From assembly GCA_951799445.1 (NCBI GenBank), contig OX637291.1, forward strand, positions 9,364,501-9,428,500: a DNA stretch of 64,000 nucleotides. Reading direction: 5' to 3'. Shown piece after piece: positions 1-11,200 of the stretch; position 1 is the stretch's first letter; each line of letters opens with the position of its first letter. The notes below the pieces were generated by a model, which had not been told where the DNA came from, searched no databases, and saw only the letters and a program-made list of their open reading frames with translations. Source of the DNA: Pseudisothecium myosuroides (lineage: Eukaryota; Streptophyta; Bryopsida; Hypnales; Lembophyllaceae). Made by a program: the position numbers and the translations under genes.

Positions 1-30
1 CGCTTGGATAAATTTCCACACATACTTCAG

Positions 31-178
31 GTCAAGGCGGGGACTTCAGGTCAGGGCGCGGACATCAAGGCGGGGACGTCTGGACAAGGCGGGGACTTGA
101 AGTCAGGGCGCAGACGTCAGGGCGGGGACTTGATGTCAGGGCAGGGACTTCAGGTCAGGGCGGGGACGTCCCAGTCCT
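31..178 (+). repeat. GC-rich minisatellite, left copy
   Basis: About eight units of 14-19 bp built on GTCAGGGCGGGGACTT or GGGCGCGGACATC follow one another. The DNA around is AT-rich, so the block stands out. The same unit occurs in the opposite orientation at 19747-19895 and a relative lies in the promoter at 6268-6426. This fits the subterminal repeats of a large DNA transposon (inference). A TTG-started reading frame runs through it (4-441) but its composition is just the repeat. Confidence 0.75.
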
Positions 179-440
179 CCACCATAGTGTGGGGGGGAAG
201 TGAAGTTCGTTTTGAACTTGGCCATGGGATTCTTCCTTCCCATGGAGAGGGGGAAGCCATTAATGCAGCGAGCCCTTTATTTCAATTCGGGAATATCTTC
301 AAGTCAATGGCTTCATTAAGAGGTCCAACCACTTTTTCAATTCAAAGACCGTGTATGGAAGCATGTGGCTCCCTTCTTGGTGCCAAACCTCTCCTTCTTG
401 CCTTCACCAAGCACTTGAGAATTAGGACCCACCCAAAATA

Positions 441-2515
441 AAAGGAGATTTCTGAAAATGAAAATTAATTTGCACACTTCAATCAAATTTTTTTTGAAAT
501 TACATGCTACAAATTTCTGGGTTTATAACAAAATACAAGGTACACATTTTTTAAAATTCAAGTGAGAAGATGCATTTTCAAATTTTTCAAATATAAACTA
601 AAAGGGTTCACAGTTAAAAAAAAATCAAATACGTCTTATATTTTTTAGACTTCTAATTGAGTGGGTTAGTTTTTTGTAATGAGCGCTACAAGGGTTTGGA
701 AATTGGAATTCACATCATTAACGTATTACAATTTATTACAATGTAGTTCAAGGATTTTATTTTTAAAAATAGAGGCTACAAGGATTTGGAAAGGAAACAA
801 AATGCAAGTTCTATTGGTTTCGAAGGAAGTTGAAGACTTTAGTCTTGTTACTAGATGCTACAAGGGTGAAGGGTTTTGATTTCAAATCAAATAGAAGTTA
901 TGTTTTGTTTAGTTATAGTTGAAGCCTTTATGGTATTGATAAATTGTTGTTCCAAGTGTTTAAAATTCAAATCAAATACAAGTTAAATGTTATGTGCTTG
1001 TACTTCAAGGGCGTCAAGTTGAAGTACGGGTTTGAAGGGTTTGGAAACCCCTTCAAATACAAGTTAATATTTTTGGATTCTACTTCAAGGGTTCATTTGT
1101 GTTAATGGAAGATACAAGGATTGGGAATTCCAACCAGATACAAGTGATTTTATCTTTAGTTAGGATTAATTGATTAAAGGATTTACTTCTACAAGTACTA
1201 CATAGAGGCTACAAGATTTTGGAATTCCTATTAAATACAGGATATAGTTCTTGGAGATTGAAGTTGCAGCATTGCAGGATTTACTTCTGTAATGAAAGGC
1301 TACAAGGCTTGGGTATTCAATTCAAATGTAGAATGAAAAATCTTCAGTTTTAGTTGAAGGGTCAATTTCTGTAATTAGCAATTACAAGTTAAATTTTTGT
1401 AATTGGAGGATAAAACTACTGCAAGGATTTAGGGATTGTCATGAATTTGAAGTTACTTGTTTTTTGGATTCCAATTCAAAAAATAAAGGCTTCATTTCAG
1501 TAACAAGAGTCTCATTATGTTTGGATTTAGGAATTGAAATCACATACCTCTTCTTTTATTTTTGGGTTTAGGTGGTTTTTAAAAACAAACAAAATTGGAT
1601 AGTAGAATTGTTTTGGCAAAAAATCAAAGACCATTTGTTTTATTTTTGGATTCACGTTAAATGGTTCCTTTGATAATTGTAATGTAGACATCTATTTATC
1701 TTTGGAATTGAAGTAAAATAAAATTGTTTTTTAGCTACTATATCTAGAATAGTAGGATGTGTGGAATTAATTATAAAAAATATTGACCATTTGATTTTTA
1801 GATTAGAAAAATTTTGGATGATCAATTGTGTATTTGTGTAAATAAAAAAAGGAAAAATGCAGCTTCTGGAGAAGGAAAAGTAGAAGAAGATGAATAGTGT
1901 TTTTTCCCCTTGGGAATAAATTGTTTTGGAATCTAAGGCAAATGCGGTATTATTTCATTTTTAAGAATGAGAAAAAAAAATTCTCTCCCATTCATACAAA
2001 TTTTGAAACAGAATTACAAAAGGAGTAGAAAGCCAAAATTAAGTAATTAACCAAATTGGATCCTACCAAAAAAATGTAAATTTATATATGCATTTATATT
2101 TGCAATATAAATCTAATAATTGATAGCATAATGTTTGAAAGATTCGCAATTTTTTTGAATCAGTCCAATTATTTTTGTGTTCTTAATTGCACCAAATTAA
2201 ATTTTTGATTTATGAAGTTCCTCAAAAGTCAAAATCCAAATTTGAATTATTTTTGGTTGGAAGAACCACTTTGTTTGTGCGAACTAATGATTAGGGATGT
2301 CGAAGAATATATATTTGTGCTAAGTAATGAGTATGGATGTCAAAGAATATATATTTTCCATCCCTACTATTCCGTTCATTTAAAAAAAAATGTTTGCTCC
2401 CATTTTTCTATTACACTACCTTTCCTACATTTAAAAAAAAATACTTCTCACATTGAAATCTTCATAACCAGAAAGTATAATAAGTTTACAAACTTATTAC
2501 TCAACAAGTTCTTAG
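441..2515. other. gene-free AT-rich stretch with degenerate repeats
   Basis: No coding region is visible. Between about 640 and 1450 a loose, irregular repeat occurs, with phrases such as GGAATTC, AAATCAAATACAAGTTA and CTACAAGGATTTGG returning every 60-110 bp. The rest is poly-A/T-rich sequence. Confidence 0.5.
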
Positions 2516-2519
2516 TTAA

Positions 2520-3500
2520 CTCCTAAAGGACCAAGGGCTTTTTTTTCTGCCCAAAAACACTGGAAACTGCCATTTCTAAAGCAAGGAGTAAAAAAATTTG
2601 AAAAATGTTTTCTCTTGGCACATCTAACCGTAGGATCTTACACATAACTAGTATGAGAATGTGTGTCAAAAATTTCAAAATTTCTGACCACTCAGATTGC
2701 AAGATATCTACATTTAAAGTGGGAAAAAATTCAATGGAAAGTGCCCGAATGTTTCAAGGAAAAAACAAGTGGAAAAAACAAGTATTTCAGCACATTGCGG
2801 GACTACACTTTTTGACTTTAAACGTTTTTAACTTAAATTTTTGGAACTTCAGAGTTCTCAGCTTCAAATCTTTATAGTGGAGAATTGAGTTGAAAGTTTA
2901 GGGAAAAAAAGAATATTAAAAAAATTAATTTTCATTCCTACCAAATTTATTAAGTAGAAGTATGTACGAGATTTTCCAAATATCTAAAAGACTAATATAT
3001 TTCAGATGGAATTAACATCCATCCATCCCAATGGTAAGAGTGTTCTAGCAAGTAAGCTAAACCATGATATTTATTTATTTGTTTTTAATTGCAAAAATAG
3101 CATTCAGAAATAAATCGTACAAGTTATTTTTTCCAAGAAGATGCTCAAACTGCCCAAAAAACATGAATGTCCATAACTTTCTCATAACAAATCCAAATGA
3201 AATGAATCAAAGCTTTCCAGGTAGAGTAAAATATAATCTACGAGAAAAAAAATATTAAAAAATAAAATAAAATTTGCCAAATTTCTTTTGCTGCCCCGAC
3301 TGTCAGTTACGAAAAAGTTAACATATTTGGCCATAACTTTTGACTCCTATTTCCAAATGTGCTGAAATTAAGTGCATATAAAAGATTTTCCTTGCGCCCA
3401 CTTTTAATTAAAATTTCAGCTTAAATATCGAAATCTCTAGTCAAAAGTACATACTCAAAATGTCTATACAGCCCAAAACCGCATGCCAGTCCTTTAGGGG
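2520..3500. mobile_element. TTAA-flanked non-autonomous DNA transposon (981 bp)
   Basis: The segment is flanked by TTAA at 2516-2519 and 3501-3504. Its ends are CTCCTAAAGGACC on the left and, read inward from the right, CCCCTAAAGGACT. Inside is only AT-rich sequence with short spurious frames. The TTAA duplication with C-rich ends is typical of piggyBac-type elements; Kolobok elements also duplicate TTAA. The same family recurs at 18237, 18962, 27681, 34475 and 56663. Confidence 0.65.
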
Positions 3501-3768
3501 TTAAGGAATTATACATGCATCATGCAAAGGAATTCAACAATTGAATATATGTATTTCATATGCATAAGGCATGAGGTAGTACAAAATTGGAAAAGTATAC
3601 AACACGTTTTTCCATGATAAAATATGCATATCCACAAGTCTTCGTCTAATATTGTTTGTAGTAATTCTATAAGCATCGCAGCATTGGTAATGATAAGTGC
3701 CTAAGTCTATACGCAAAATATGCTTTGCTAATTTACCTAATTAGTAATTACCCCACTAGAAAATGCAC

Positions 3769-5328
3769 TTAGTCGATATTCATTGGACTATTTGCAGTGC
3801 CACTAGGTCCAGCCTCGTTGTCATGTTTGCCGTGCTGGATGTCCAAATTTTCGCCGGAGCCTAGTTGAAGTCTACGAACCGCAGATCGAGTTCTCCTCGA
3901 TGATCCGTCTTCTTCCAAAATGGACCTCATAATTTGCGATTGCTTGAGGCTCTCCAGAGCTCGACGTGTATCTGGGCTATGCTGTTCAAGCAAGAAATCC
4001 ATCCCTTCGTTTCTGAAAGTTTCCCTCCACTCAGATTCCGATAATTGAGCAAGCTCCGCAGGGTTGGGCAGGTCAAGGTCCTCCCCAATACGAACCCCGT
4101 TGTCGTCGGTGACACGGACTCCATCAACGCCCCACAACCATTGCCTTGGGTGAGGTCCAAATTGAAACTTCTTTTCGACCTCGTCCCTATGTCCATTGAA
4201 GCATTGGAAGAAAAAATTCCGTTGTCCTTGGCTATGCTTGTCTTTCATCGGAATCAAGTGGTGGCACACTTGGACAATTTGATTGGGGTCAGTCTCCCAC
4301 CCACATTCAGCAGCGATCTGTATCTTGTCCAATGACGTCATTTGTAATTTCCAGCTCCACACCAAGTCGGTTCCCCACTTTTTAGAGTGATTGGGGGCAT
4401 TCGTGGCATTGAATTCCCAATGTGGTGGCATGTATGGGACCAAGCCAAACAAATCGTACAAGCGCTCGTGGAAAGGAGCCTTGCATAGTACGCACCGACG
4501 ACGGGAAATTATGGAACTGATGAGGCAAAATGGGTGGTACAAGTGGTTGCACGTGCCCAAGTGCATTCCACCTTCAGGGCCAAATGGATTCATACAAATG
4601 GGGCATATGGTCCCGTCGTGCACAAAGCTTGAAGGATTTGGCCACTCCAACAACAACTTCCCTTTGTAGTCGACCGCCGACCCAACCTGAGTTTTGTAAT
4701 CCCAATTGTATTGGGACCAATCAATGATTGTTTTTCCACCAGCAAGCGTGATGGTTGCCATGTTGGGATTGAAAAGATTGTCCACAAGGGCCCAGGAAGT
4801 CAAGCCAAACACCCTTTCTTGATTGTGCTGACTGTAGCAGTGGTCCATTTTTTTGAACTCTGCTAGCATTTGTCGGGTTCTGTCGACAGTGAACACGCAT
4901 GCCAACTTCCATTGGTAGTACTGTTCCACCAAGGCCTGCAAACAACTTTGTAATTTTTCGTTCTCGGCTCGCAAGTTGTTGATTTTAGAGCTGTTGTCCA
5001 TAACCATGCCCCCAACTTCAGTTTGCATTGGCATGTTGCCGAGTAATTCGCCAAAAGACAATGAATCATCTTTTGTAGACATGGTAGCAGCACCGTGCAC
5101 ATTTTGCATTGGAATCTGAGAATCGTGAGGAGGTCCTTGTGCTTGTCCTCGTGGATCTTGACCTTCGTTCATCATTTGTGCTGCTTGTAGAGCTCGTCGA
5201 AGCTCCTCTATGTCACGTGCTTGTTGAGCAATTATTTCGTCCTTGTGCGTGATTTCTTCCTTAAACTTGCACACATCTTCATACAGAGAATGTATTCCAT
5301 CATCTCTCTCTTGTAATTGCACCCTCAT
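3769..5328 (-). CDS. RING-H2 protein with N-terminal coiled coil
   Basis: 519 residues from the ATG at 5326-5328. Residues 5-55 and about 112-140 look like coiled coil. Residues 242-282 hold a full RING-H2 pattern: C242-x2-C245-x14-C260-x1-H262-x2-H265-x2-C268-x10-C279-x2-C282. Such domains bind two zinc ions and usually act in E3 ubiquitin ligases; that activity is inferred. Residues 315-470 are rich in Trp and charged residues (KKWGTDLVW, QWLWGVDGVRV) and belong to no family I can name. The frame is continuous with the 262-residue upstream part except for the TAG at 5332-5334. Its neighbour across the promoter is a kinase-like gene, and both lie inside what looks like a large transposon, so it may be element cargo rather than a host gene. 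Confidence 0.7.
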   Translation of the reverse strand: MRVQLQERDDGIHSLYEDVCKFKEEITHKDEIIAQQARDIEELRRALQAAQMMNEGQDPRGQAQGPPHDSQIPMQNVHGAATMSTKDDSLSFGELLGNMPMQTEVGGMVMDNSSKINNLRAENEKLQSCLQALVEQYYQWKLACVFTVDRTRQMLAEFKKMDHCYSQHNQERVFGLTSWALVDNLFNPNMATITLAGGKTIIDWSQYNWDYKTQVGSAVDYKGKLLLEWPNPSSFVHDGTICPICMNPFGPEGGMHLGTCNHLYHPFCLISSIISRRRCVLCKAPFHERLYDLFGLVPYMPPHWEFNATNAPNHSKKWGTDLVWSWKLQMTSLDKIQIAAECGWETDPNQIVQVCHHLIPMKDKHSQGQRNFFFQCFNGHRDEVEKKFQFGPHPRQWLWGVDGVRVTDDNGVRIGEDLDLPNPAELAQLSESEWRETFRNEGMDFLLEQHSPDTRRALESLKQSQIMRSILEEDGSSRRTRSAVRRLQLGSGENLDIQHGKHDNEAGPSGTANSPMNID

Positions 5329-5331
5329 GCT

Positions 5332-5334
5332 CTA
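5332..5334 (-). other. in-frame TAG separating the two halves of the RING protein gene
   Basis: On the minus strand the codons run ACC ATA TAG AGC ATG AGG. The frame before and after the TAG is the same and both sides are long and open, so a single nonsense codon is the only break. No GT-AG intron of reasonable length that removes it is obvious. Confidence 0.7.
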
Positions 5335-6123
5335 TATGGTGTCTGCAGCAGCCATGACATCAACAACTCCAATAGTTGGTTCATTAGTTGCTTGAAACTG
5401 CGCCTCAACAACTCCAGCCATTGGTTCCTCAGGGCCAGGGAACTGCACATGATTATCTTGCTCCGGAAGTTCTCCAAGAAGTGCACGCTCAGCCCTCCGT
5501 TTTTTAGCACGTTGTTGTCTTTTGTGGGTTAATACCATTGGTGTATGAGTCCCATTAGAGTCGTCGTCCGTAGAAGAGGCTGGTGTCTCATACGTGTCGG
5601 GTGGCTCAATACGTGTGTTAATCCTGCCCATGCCTCCTTCGGGATACCTCATAACCCCCCTTGGAATTTCTCCATTCGCTGCTGTCGGTATTTTTATACC
5701 AGATGGCGTGCTCTTTAAGGTGGACCAATCCACCCGCTTGTTCAATCTCACCTCCGCATTTACACCTCGTGCAATGAAAAGGTGGACTTCATTCCTTTTT
5801 ACGGTGGACACGTCGTACAACACCTGATATACTTCAATGCATCGTTGTTTGAAGGCCTCATCGATGCAAAATTTCAAGTTGGCTCTATGGAACCGGCGGT
5901 GGTAGTTGTGCCGCTCTTCCGGGAAGGCCTTGTCAATGTGGCACCATTCGATGTAATTGGTGCAAGTCTCAAAACTCCACGGCTCAGGCTCTTCATTCCA
6001 GCCTCTAAATGCAAGTTTGTCGGGGTTTCGAAGTACGTGTAATCTCTTTCGCTGTTTGGTACTCGGCCTTTCTCTGTTCCGGTCTCTTTCTTCTTTGGTA
6101 GTTCTCACTGGTGTCGCCATCAT
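5332..6123 (-). CDS. N-terminal part of a RING/coiled-coil protein, ends at in-frame TAG
   Basis: The first credible start is the double ATG at 6118-6123 (MMATPVRT). An open frame extends upstream to 6549 but there it only translates the G-rich promoter repeat, giving Arg/Pro/Ser repeats, and lies upstream of the minus-strand TATA box. The 262-residue part has a basic Glu/Arg-rich start (KEERDRNRERPSTKQRKR) and a basic KRQQRAKKRRAERALL stretch, but no domain I recognise. It stops at TAG (5332-5334). The next codons in the same frame continue as AGC then ATG of the 519-residue RING-containing part, so the two were probably one protein of about 780 residues, now split by one nonsense codon or joined by readthrough. 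It is divergent from the kinase-like gene at 6607. Confidence 0.6.
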   Translation of the reverse strand: MMATPVRTTKEERDRNRERPSTKQRKRLHVLRNPDKLAFRGWNEEPEPWSFETCTNYIEWCHIDKAFPEERHNYHRRFHRANLKFCIDEAFKQRCIEVYQVLYDVSTVKRNEVHLFIARGVNAEVRLNKRVDWSTLKSTPSGIKIPTAANGEIPRGVMRYPEGGMGRINTRIEPPDTYETPASSTDDDSNGTHTPMVLTHKRQQRAKKRRAERALLGELPEQDNHVQFPGPEEPMAGVVEAQFQATNEPTIGVVDVMAAADTI

Positions 6124-6247
6124 GAAAAAATCGAGCAAAGATCCAATGTAAGAATAGAAACGACCCTGCACAACGCCAACGACCAGCTCAATGAAGAAGT
6201 GGTGGATTTGGAATATGCAGGGCGGGGACGAATGAGGCGGGGACGGC

Positions 6248-6255
6248 CTTTTATA
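6248..6255 (-). promoter_or_regulatory. TATA box for the RING/coiled-coil gene
   Basis: Reads TATAAAAG on the minus strand, about 125 bp upstream of the MMATPV start, in a GC-rich setting. Confidence 0.6.
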
Positions 6256-6267
6256 TTGTCGGCGTGC

Positions 6268-6426
6268 CCCTCTTGGGGCGAGGACGGGAACGGCAGGGCG
6301 GGGACGGGAACGGGAAGGGTGGGGACGGGTACGGGAAGGGCGGGAACGGGAACGGGAAGGGCGGGGACAGGTACGGGAAGGGCGGGGACGGGAACGGGCC
6401 AGGGCGGAGACGGGAACGGGGCGGGG
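6268..6426 (+). repeat. G-rich tandem repeat between two divergent TATA boxes (G-quadruplex-prone)
   Basis: Six or seven imperfect units of ACGGGAACGGGAAGGGCGGG. The plus strand carries many consecutive runs of three or more G separated by 2-4 bases, the classic G-quadruplex pattern. It lies centrally in the intergenic region shared by two divergent genes. Its GGGCGGGGAC units match the minisatellites at 31-178 and 19747-19895. Confidence 0.75.
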
Positions 6427-6428
6427 AC

Positions 6429-6436
6429 TATAAAAG
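6429..6436 (+). promoter_or_regulatory. TATA box for the kinase-like gene
   Basis: Reads TATAAAAG, about 170 bp upstream of the ATG at 6607 and directly after the G-rich repeat. It mirrors the minus-strand TATA box at 6248-6255. Confidence 0.65.
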
Positions 6437-6606
6437 CCGCCTTGGTCCTTCACTTTCCCTTGCCAAGTCCGCGCCCTATGCCTCACACCTTTGTTTGCGG
6501 AAGCGACCTTGGGACGTGAGTTTGGTGGGTGATCGAGCTTGGCCCACATATAGCACCCGGTTTTTTTATTTTCTCCGAAGTTTTCGTGGTTTCAAAATTT
6601 TGTAGA

Positions 6607-7473
6607 ATGGCAGGAGAAGGGAGTGGGTCATCGGGTCACCGCCCCGTGTTTGTAGACTTTGATGCAGTTCCTGAGGTGGTACGTCCAGCCACGAACGTGT
6701 CAGCGGCTTCAGGGTCATCCAATCCCTCATCATCGAGCAGATCGAAGCGCAAAAGTCAACCCAATCCTGACATGCCCCCCTACGAATTTGTGGTTGAGGC
6801 TAGAGCAATAGCGGTGGTTTTTTACACATGACGAACCTCTGGAATGATGCCCAGAGAATATGTGAACTACAGCGAAGAAGGATACCACAAGTTGACTGCT
6901 GAAGTGCAGCGAGAGTTGGAGACCGCATTTAGAAAATCCGAGCGATTCAACAATTATCAAGATTACTGGTTGCACTCTGAGTGGTTGGATAAACAAGTGT
7001 CGCAACTGACCACCAATATTGTGGCAAATTGGTGTTATCACATAAAGAAGAAGGAGGATGGTAGTGATTGGGATACGCATGACAAGGAATTTGCTTTGAG
7101 ATTGATCCAGATTCAGAAGTTCTCCCAACAGAATTCTTCCTCACGTAGAAAGAAACAAGCACCATGGAAAGCGACGCTTGAAGACCAAATACGAGCTCAT
7201 TGCGTGAGCGGAACATTCAAGTGGCTAGAAAGTTGCGTGAAAGTGAATCCCATGCTGAACCAGACCGCGATTGGATCATATGGGACCGTGAGGAAGGTGG
7301 TACTCACGAGACTACAAAGCATTCCCAGTTGGATTTGCTTCGCAGGGAAGACTTTGAGGACCTTAAATGAAAAGGAGAAGCGCGAAGGTATTGTAAGTGA
7401 GGCGGGGGGGGTGTCCAGTGATACATCTTGGTATCATAAGACTTGTGTACATCCATCCCAAAACAATGGAAGG
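6607..7473 (+). pseudogene. protein-kinase-like gene, 5' part (disrupted by transposon)
   Basis: Translation starts at ATG 6607 (MAGEGSGSSGHRPVF) with a Ser-rich region. It meets an in-frame TGA at 6829-6831, then continues in the same frame from MMPREYVNYSEEG (6844). The end of this part is a kinase N-lobe: a glycine-rich loop GSYGTVRKV followed by a lysine in FAGKTL. After an eight-G run (7404-7411) the frame that continues as a kinase is shifted by one, giving HLGIIRLVYIHP, typical of strands beta-4/beta-5. The coding sequence is then cut at 7473 by the 9.29 kb element and resumes at 16772. Removing the element plus one target-site copy joins the frame exactly into the hinge region. The Asn-rich or other N-terminal segment (residues 80-200) is unrecognised. 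Nonfunctional as it stands. Confidence 0.7.
7466..7473. repeat. target-site duplication ATGGAAGG, left copy
   Basis: Identical to 16764-16771 and directly abuts the left terminal inverted repeat of the 9.29 kb element. Eight bases is the duplication length of hAT, P and a few other superfamilies. The next two bases (CT) also match, so 8-10 bp are possible, but 8 bp leaves perfectly matched element ends. Confidence 0.85.
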
Positions 7474-7490
7474 CTCGGGGGGTGCACTCC

Positions 7491-8206
7491 CATTTTTTTT
7501 ATTGTTAACGTGCGATCAAATGAAGGGTCACTTTAATTAATTTGTCCTAAATTTTAGACAATTCTTTGAAGTAAATAAGCATTACTAAAATGGAGTTTTA
7601 GGAGTTATAAGTAATGAAGGGTATGGTATAATATTAAAATTTACCTATTTTTTTAATCTAAAGTAGCCTTGCCAAAAAACTTTCACAAAAATCTGAACTT
7701 TTAAGAACTAGTATAAAAATCTCCCCCAAAAGTTTGAATTGTTCAGAAATAGTCTGAGAAGCATCCAAGGGTGGGATCCTATGTGCTAAGGAGGAAATTG
7801 AATTTCAAAAGTGGTGGATGAAAATATGGTCAGAACATGGATGAACTCAGTGGTTTAACTTGAATTCGTTGGTTCAGTCTGATGGTTCCGTTGATTTCAG
7901 AGAGACCGTCTTTAGAAAAGTTAGGGTTCACGTTTTGTAGTGGTGCACTCCAAAACGAAAGATTTGTGTTTCACTGGAAATGGTCGAGGGTGTGTCAAGA
8001 ATGCTATGGGGAATGGATAGGGGTTCAGATTTGCGGTGCTCAGGGTTTGTTTTGGTATGATTGTCACAAGGATTGGGTTGATTTTGACAGAACTTTTTGT
8101 GTGAGTGTGCTTCAAGGTTTCCATTGTAAGTAGAGTTTAGGGTTGCGATTTTTGCAAAAGCTATGAGGTTTTGGATTTAGGAGAGGGTGAGGATCCTGTG
8201 TTAGCT
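7491..8206 (+). other. 5' leader of the 9.29 kb transposon
   Basis: AT-rich up to about 7860, then more mixed composition. Short frames only. It should contain the transposase promoter, but no clear TATA box is placed. Confidence 0.4.
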
Positions 8207-11200
8207 ATGGCTGCAAATCATCCTGATAGAGTTACATTATGGACGTTGGAATCAGAGGCCACGAATCCAGAGTATTTCGGGAAGGTTGACGTCGGAGGAG
8301 CTTCAACGCTGGAGGCATTGAGATTCACGTTAGAATCGAATGACATTCTGGAGTGGGCGTTCGATTTTTGGGACGCCGAAGACAAACAACGTGTGCGAAA
8401 AAAGTTAGAGCGGCTAAACGGATTCTGCAATATTGTGCATGTAATTCGTCTCGTTGAATCAGAGAGTGACGCAAGTAAGAGACGGCGATTGCAAGATGGT
8501 TCCTTCACTTTAACTGCTGCAGACGTCGTTGCTACCATGGAGGAAGAAGTGCAGGTCCTTGAAGTTGAAGCTGAGGATCCACCAATTCCGCCAGTGGGAT
8601 CATCTAGAGTGAGTGGCAGCGGAGACGATGCAGAGGTGAACATGAACCCTCTTCAATCCCAGCTTTTGTCAAACGAGCTCATGGATCAGTACTTGGAAAG
8701 GGCAAAGAAGTTGAGAGTGGAGTTGCAGCGGATTGCCATGGACGACCACGATTGGTGGTTGAAGACGTTTGACCTAAATGGCAAAGGCGTGGTGAAGTTA
8801 TGGTGCGCGGAGTGCAAGAGGGACTGCGGGGGGGACAACAAAGACCACACCGAATCACAAATCGACAACCTCTTCAACAATTTCAAGCGCTCACATATTG
8901 TCAGCATGGGGCACGTCAGGAACTACTGTGCTGCAAAAAACGTGAATTTCGAAGATCACCCGCACTTGGAGGTCAAAACGGGAGGCCAATCACAGTAACT
9001 CCCGAGGATCACAAGCAATTGATTGCGGAGGGGGTCCAGATCATGGAAGGGGTGAATGCAAGTCTTCCGGAAGGGCAGAAACAATCCACGGTGTTGGGGA
9101 ATGTAGCGGCTCAGGAAACCAGATGTTACTGGTTCAAAGTCAAATGTCCTTATTGCAGAGAGCTGATGATTCTTTGTCCACTGAGGAAGACGCTAGAGGC
9201 AAATATTAGAAACCATTTGAGTGGATTCAAGCATCAAAAAGCTGTCGACGATGCCCAGCGAGTTGCAACAGCACTAAGGACGGGTCGACCTGGGCGCCCT
9301 AGCAGGTCCACTGCTACAAGTTTGAATTCGAATCAGTCTAATCTGCACTCCTGGTTCAGAGCACCCTCGTCAACTACCTTGCAAGGTATGTCTGAAACCG
9401 CCAATGACAGTTCTCTTGCTTCCCGTGTTTGCTATGGATTTCGTGGTCGAAGTGTAGAATACGGTGGTAATTCTTATTTTGTGCATGCTTTACTTCACGA
9501 CCCCCATTGCGGTGTTTTTCTGGTACCCGGAACCACACGTTAGTGGAACAGTTCACGTTCGAGGGAATACAGTCACAGTGAGTGGTGCATTTCGCCATAA
9601 ACTATGTCATCGCCTCTCACTGTCTACTGAGCCCTTCCCAAATCTCACTTGTCCCATGTGTGCACAAATACCACTTGAAAACGATTTTAGAATGCGAGTT
9701 AGAAGAGAGGACAAGGCTGTAGTGAAGAGGGGCCACCGTAGCACTTTAGGAGGCATTCGATTAGGCTACTTATCTGCCTTGGAAGTGTCAAAACATAGTA
9801 GAACTCTTTCAAAAACATTCAAATTACAGAAGCTCCACTACTGGCATGCGAGAACACGGATTGTGTAGTTAAAAGCTAGAAGGCCAACTCTACGAGAAAG
9901 TGCCAAGAACGCCTCTTTAGACAATAATGTCATTAAATTCTATAACAACATTATCAGTGCACATAGAATAGGAGCCTTTGGAGGGAAAGAGGGACTATGG
10001 GACTTCATGAAGGATGTGGCATCAAACCTAAATAGAAAAGATTCAGGGAATCGCTACAGTGAGAACACCCAATGTTTCTCACAAGCGATGAGGATCTATG
10101 GGGGGCGCCGCCTATGTGACTTATTTTCCCTCAATTTTGCTGGTCCTAGTTATGACAGTATTAGAAGGGAAAGTAGAAAGGGAGTCATGTTTATTTCTGG
10201 GGAGCACGTTGACATTTTCAAGTCGATTGCTAGCATTTATGTCGATGCCAAAGCCGCACTTGGGATTGCTGGCCCCATCCCGGTCATTTTGGCGGAGGAT
10301 GAAACTAAGGTTAGGGGTCGTGTTTCGTGGGAAGCAAGATGGGATACTATGGTGGGCTTTTGTGGTCCGCTAGAAAATCATAGGTGTGTCACAGATTACA
10401 AGCCCACAGTTGGACTTGGTGAGGGCGGTTACAGCAAAATGGTAGACTCGTTTAGGCGTGACAAGATCGGGGGGTTTGCAAGAGTGATTGTTGTAAACCC
10501 CTTGCATGAAAAACTGCCACGATTAGTCCTAGCTGCTTCTTGCACTTGCAGGTGTTTCGATGCAAGCTGGGTTTGAGCACAGTGGCAAAAAATTGATGAC
10601 TTGTGGATGAAACATTGCTATAGCGCAGTGGGTCCTATAATTGGACATGCCAGTGATGGGGATTTCCGCAGGCGCCAATTAATGCTTGCTGATTTCAGAA
10701 GTGCTGAGGGATTGAGATTAAGTGTGGGCTGGGAGGGTTGGATTTTCACCTCTGCCATGAATTCTGCTAGAGAAGCAACTAGATTGCACGACCAGGACTA
10801 CATACACAATGGTAAAAAATTAATAAACCCTCTTGATAGCAATGTCCGTACTTTGAGATTAGGCGCCGATATGGCACTTCACCAACAGATTTGCCAAGTG
10901 TTCAATCGTTTCATTATAGACCAGCATGGTTTACTTCAAGAAGATTACGACAGGAAGGATCGACAAAATTGGGCCAGTGCACAAAGGTTATGCTCACAAA
11001 AAGTACGTGACTGTCTACGGGACCTCCGTTTGTCCACTGATTTGCACAGGGAACGCACTCTTGGTACCGAGATGTACCTTGAGATATGCACTGAGTATAT
11101 CGACATTTTTTTGTCCCCACGTCACGACTTGCGCTCCCGTATTGTGAAAGCAGGTACGGTGTCGTTTTTTTTTCGACTGTGGAAGCTATGGATGAAGCAC

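Noticed and set aside
4..441. 145-residue frame at the left edge
   Set aside because: Starts with TTG and its first half is the translated GC minisatellite.
3927..4669. Several 80-100 residue frames on both strands over the RING gene
   Set aside because: Shadows of the 519-residue frame, which alone has a domain pattern.
6124..6549. N-terminal extension of the RING-protein frame (Arg/Pro/Ser repeats)
   Set aside because: Lies across the TATA box and G-rich promoter repeat; the double ATG at 6118-6123 is the better start.
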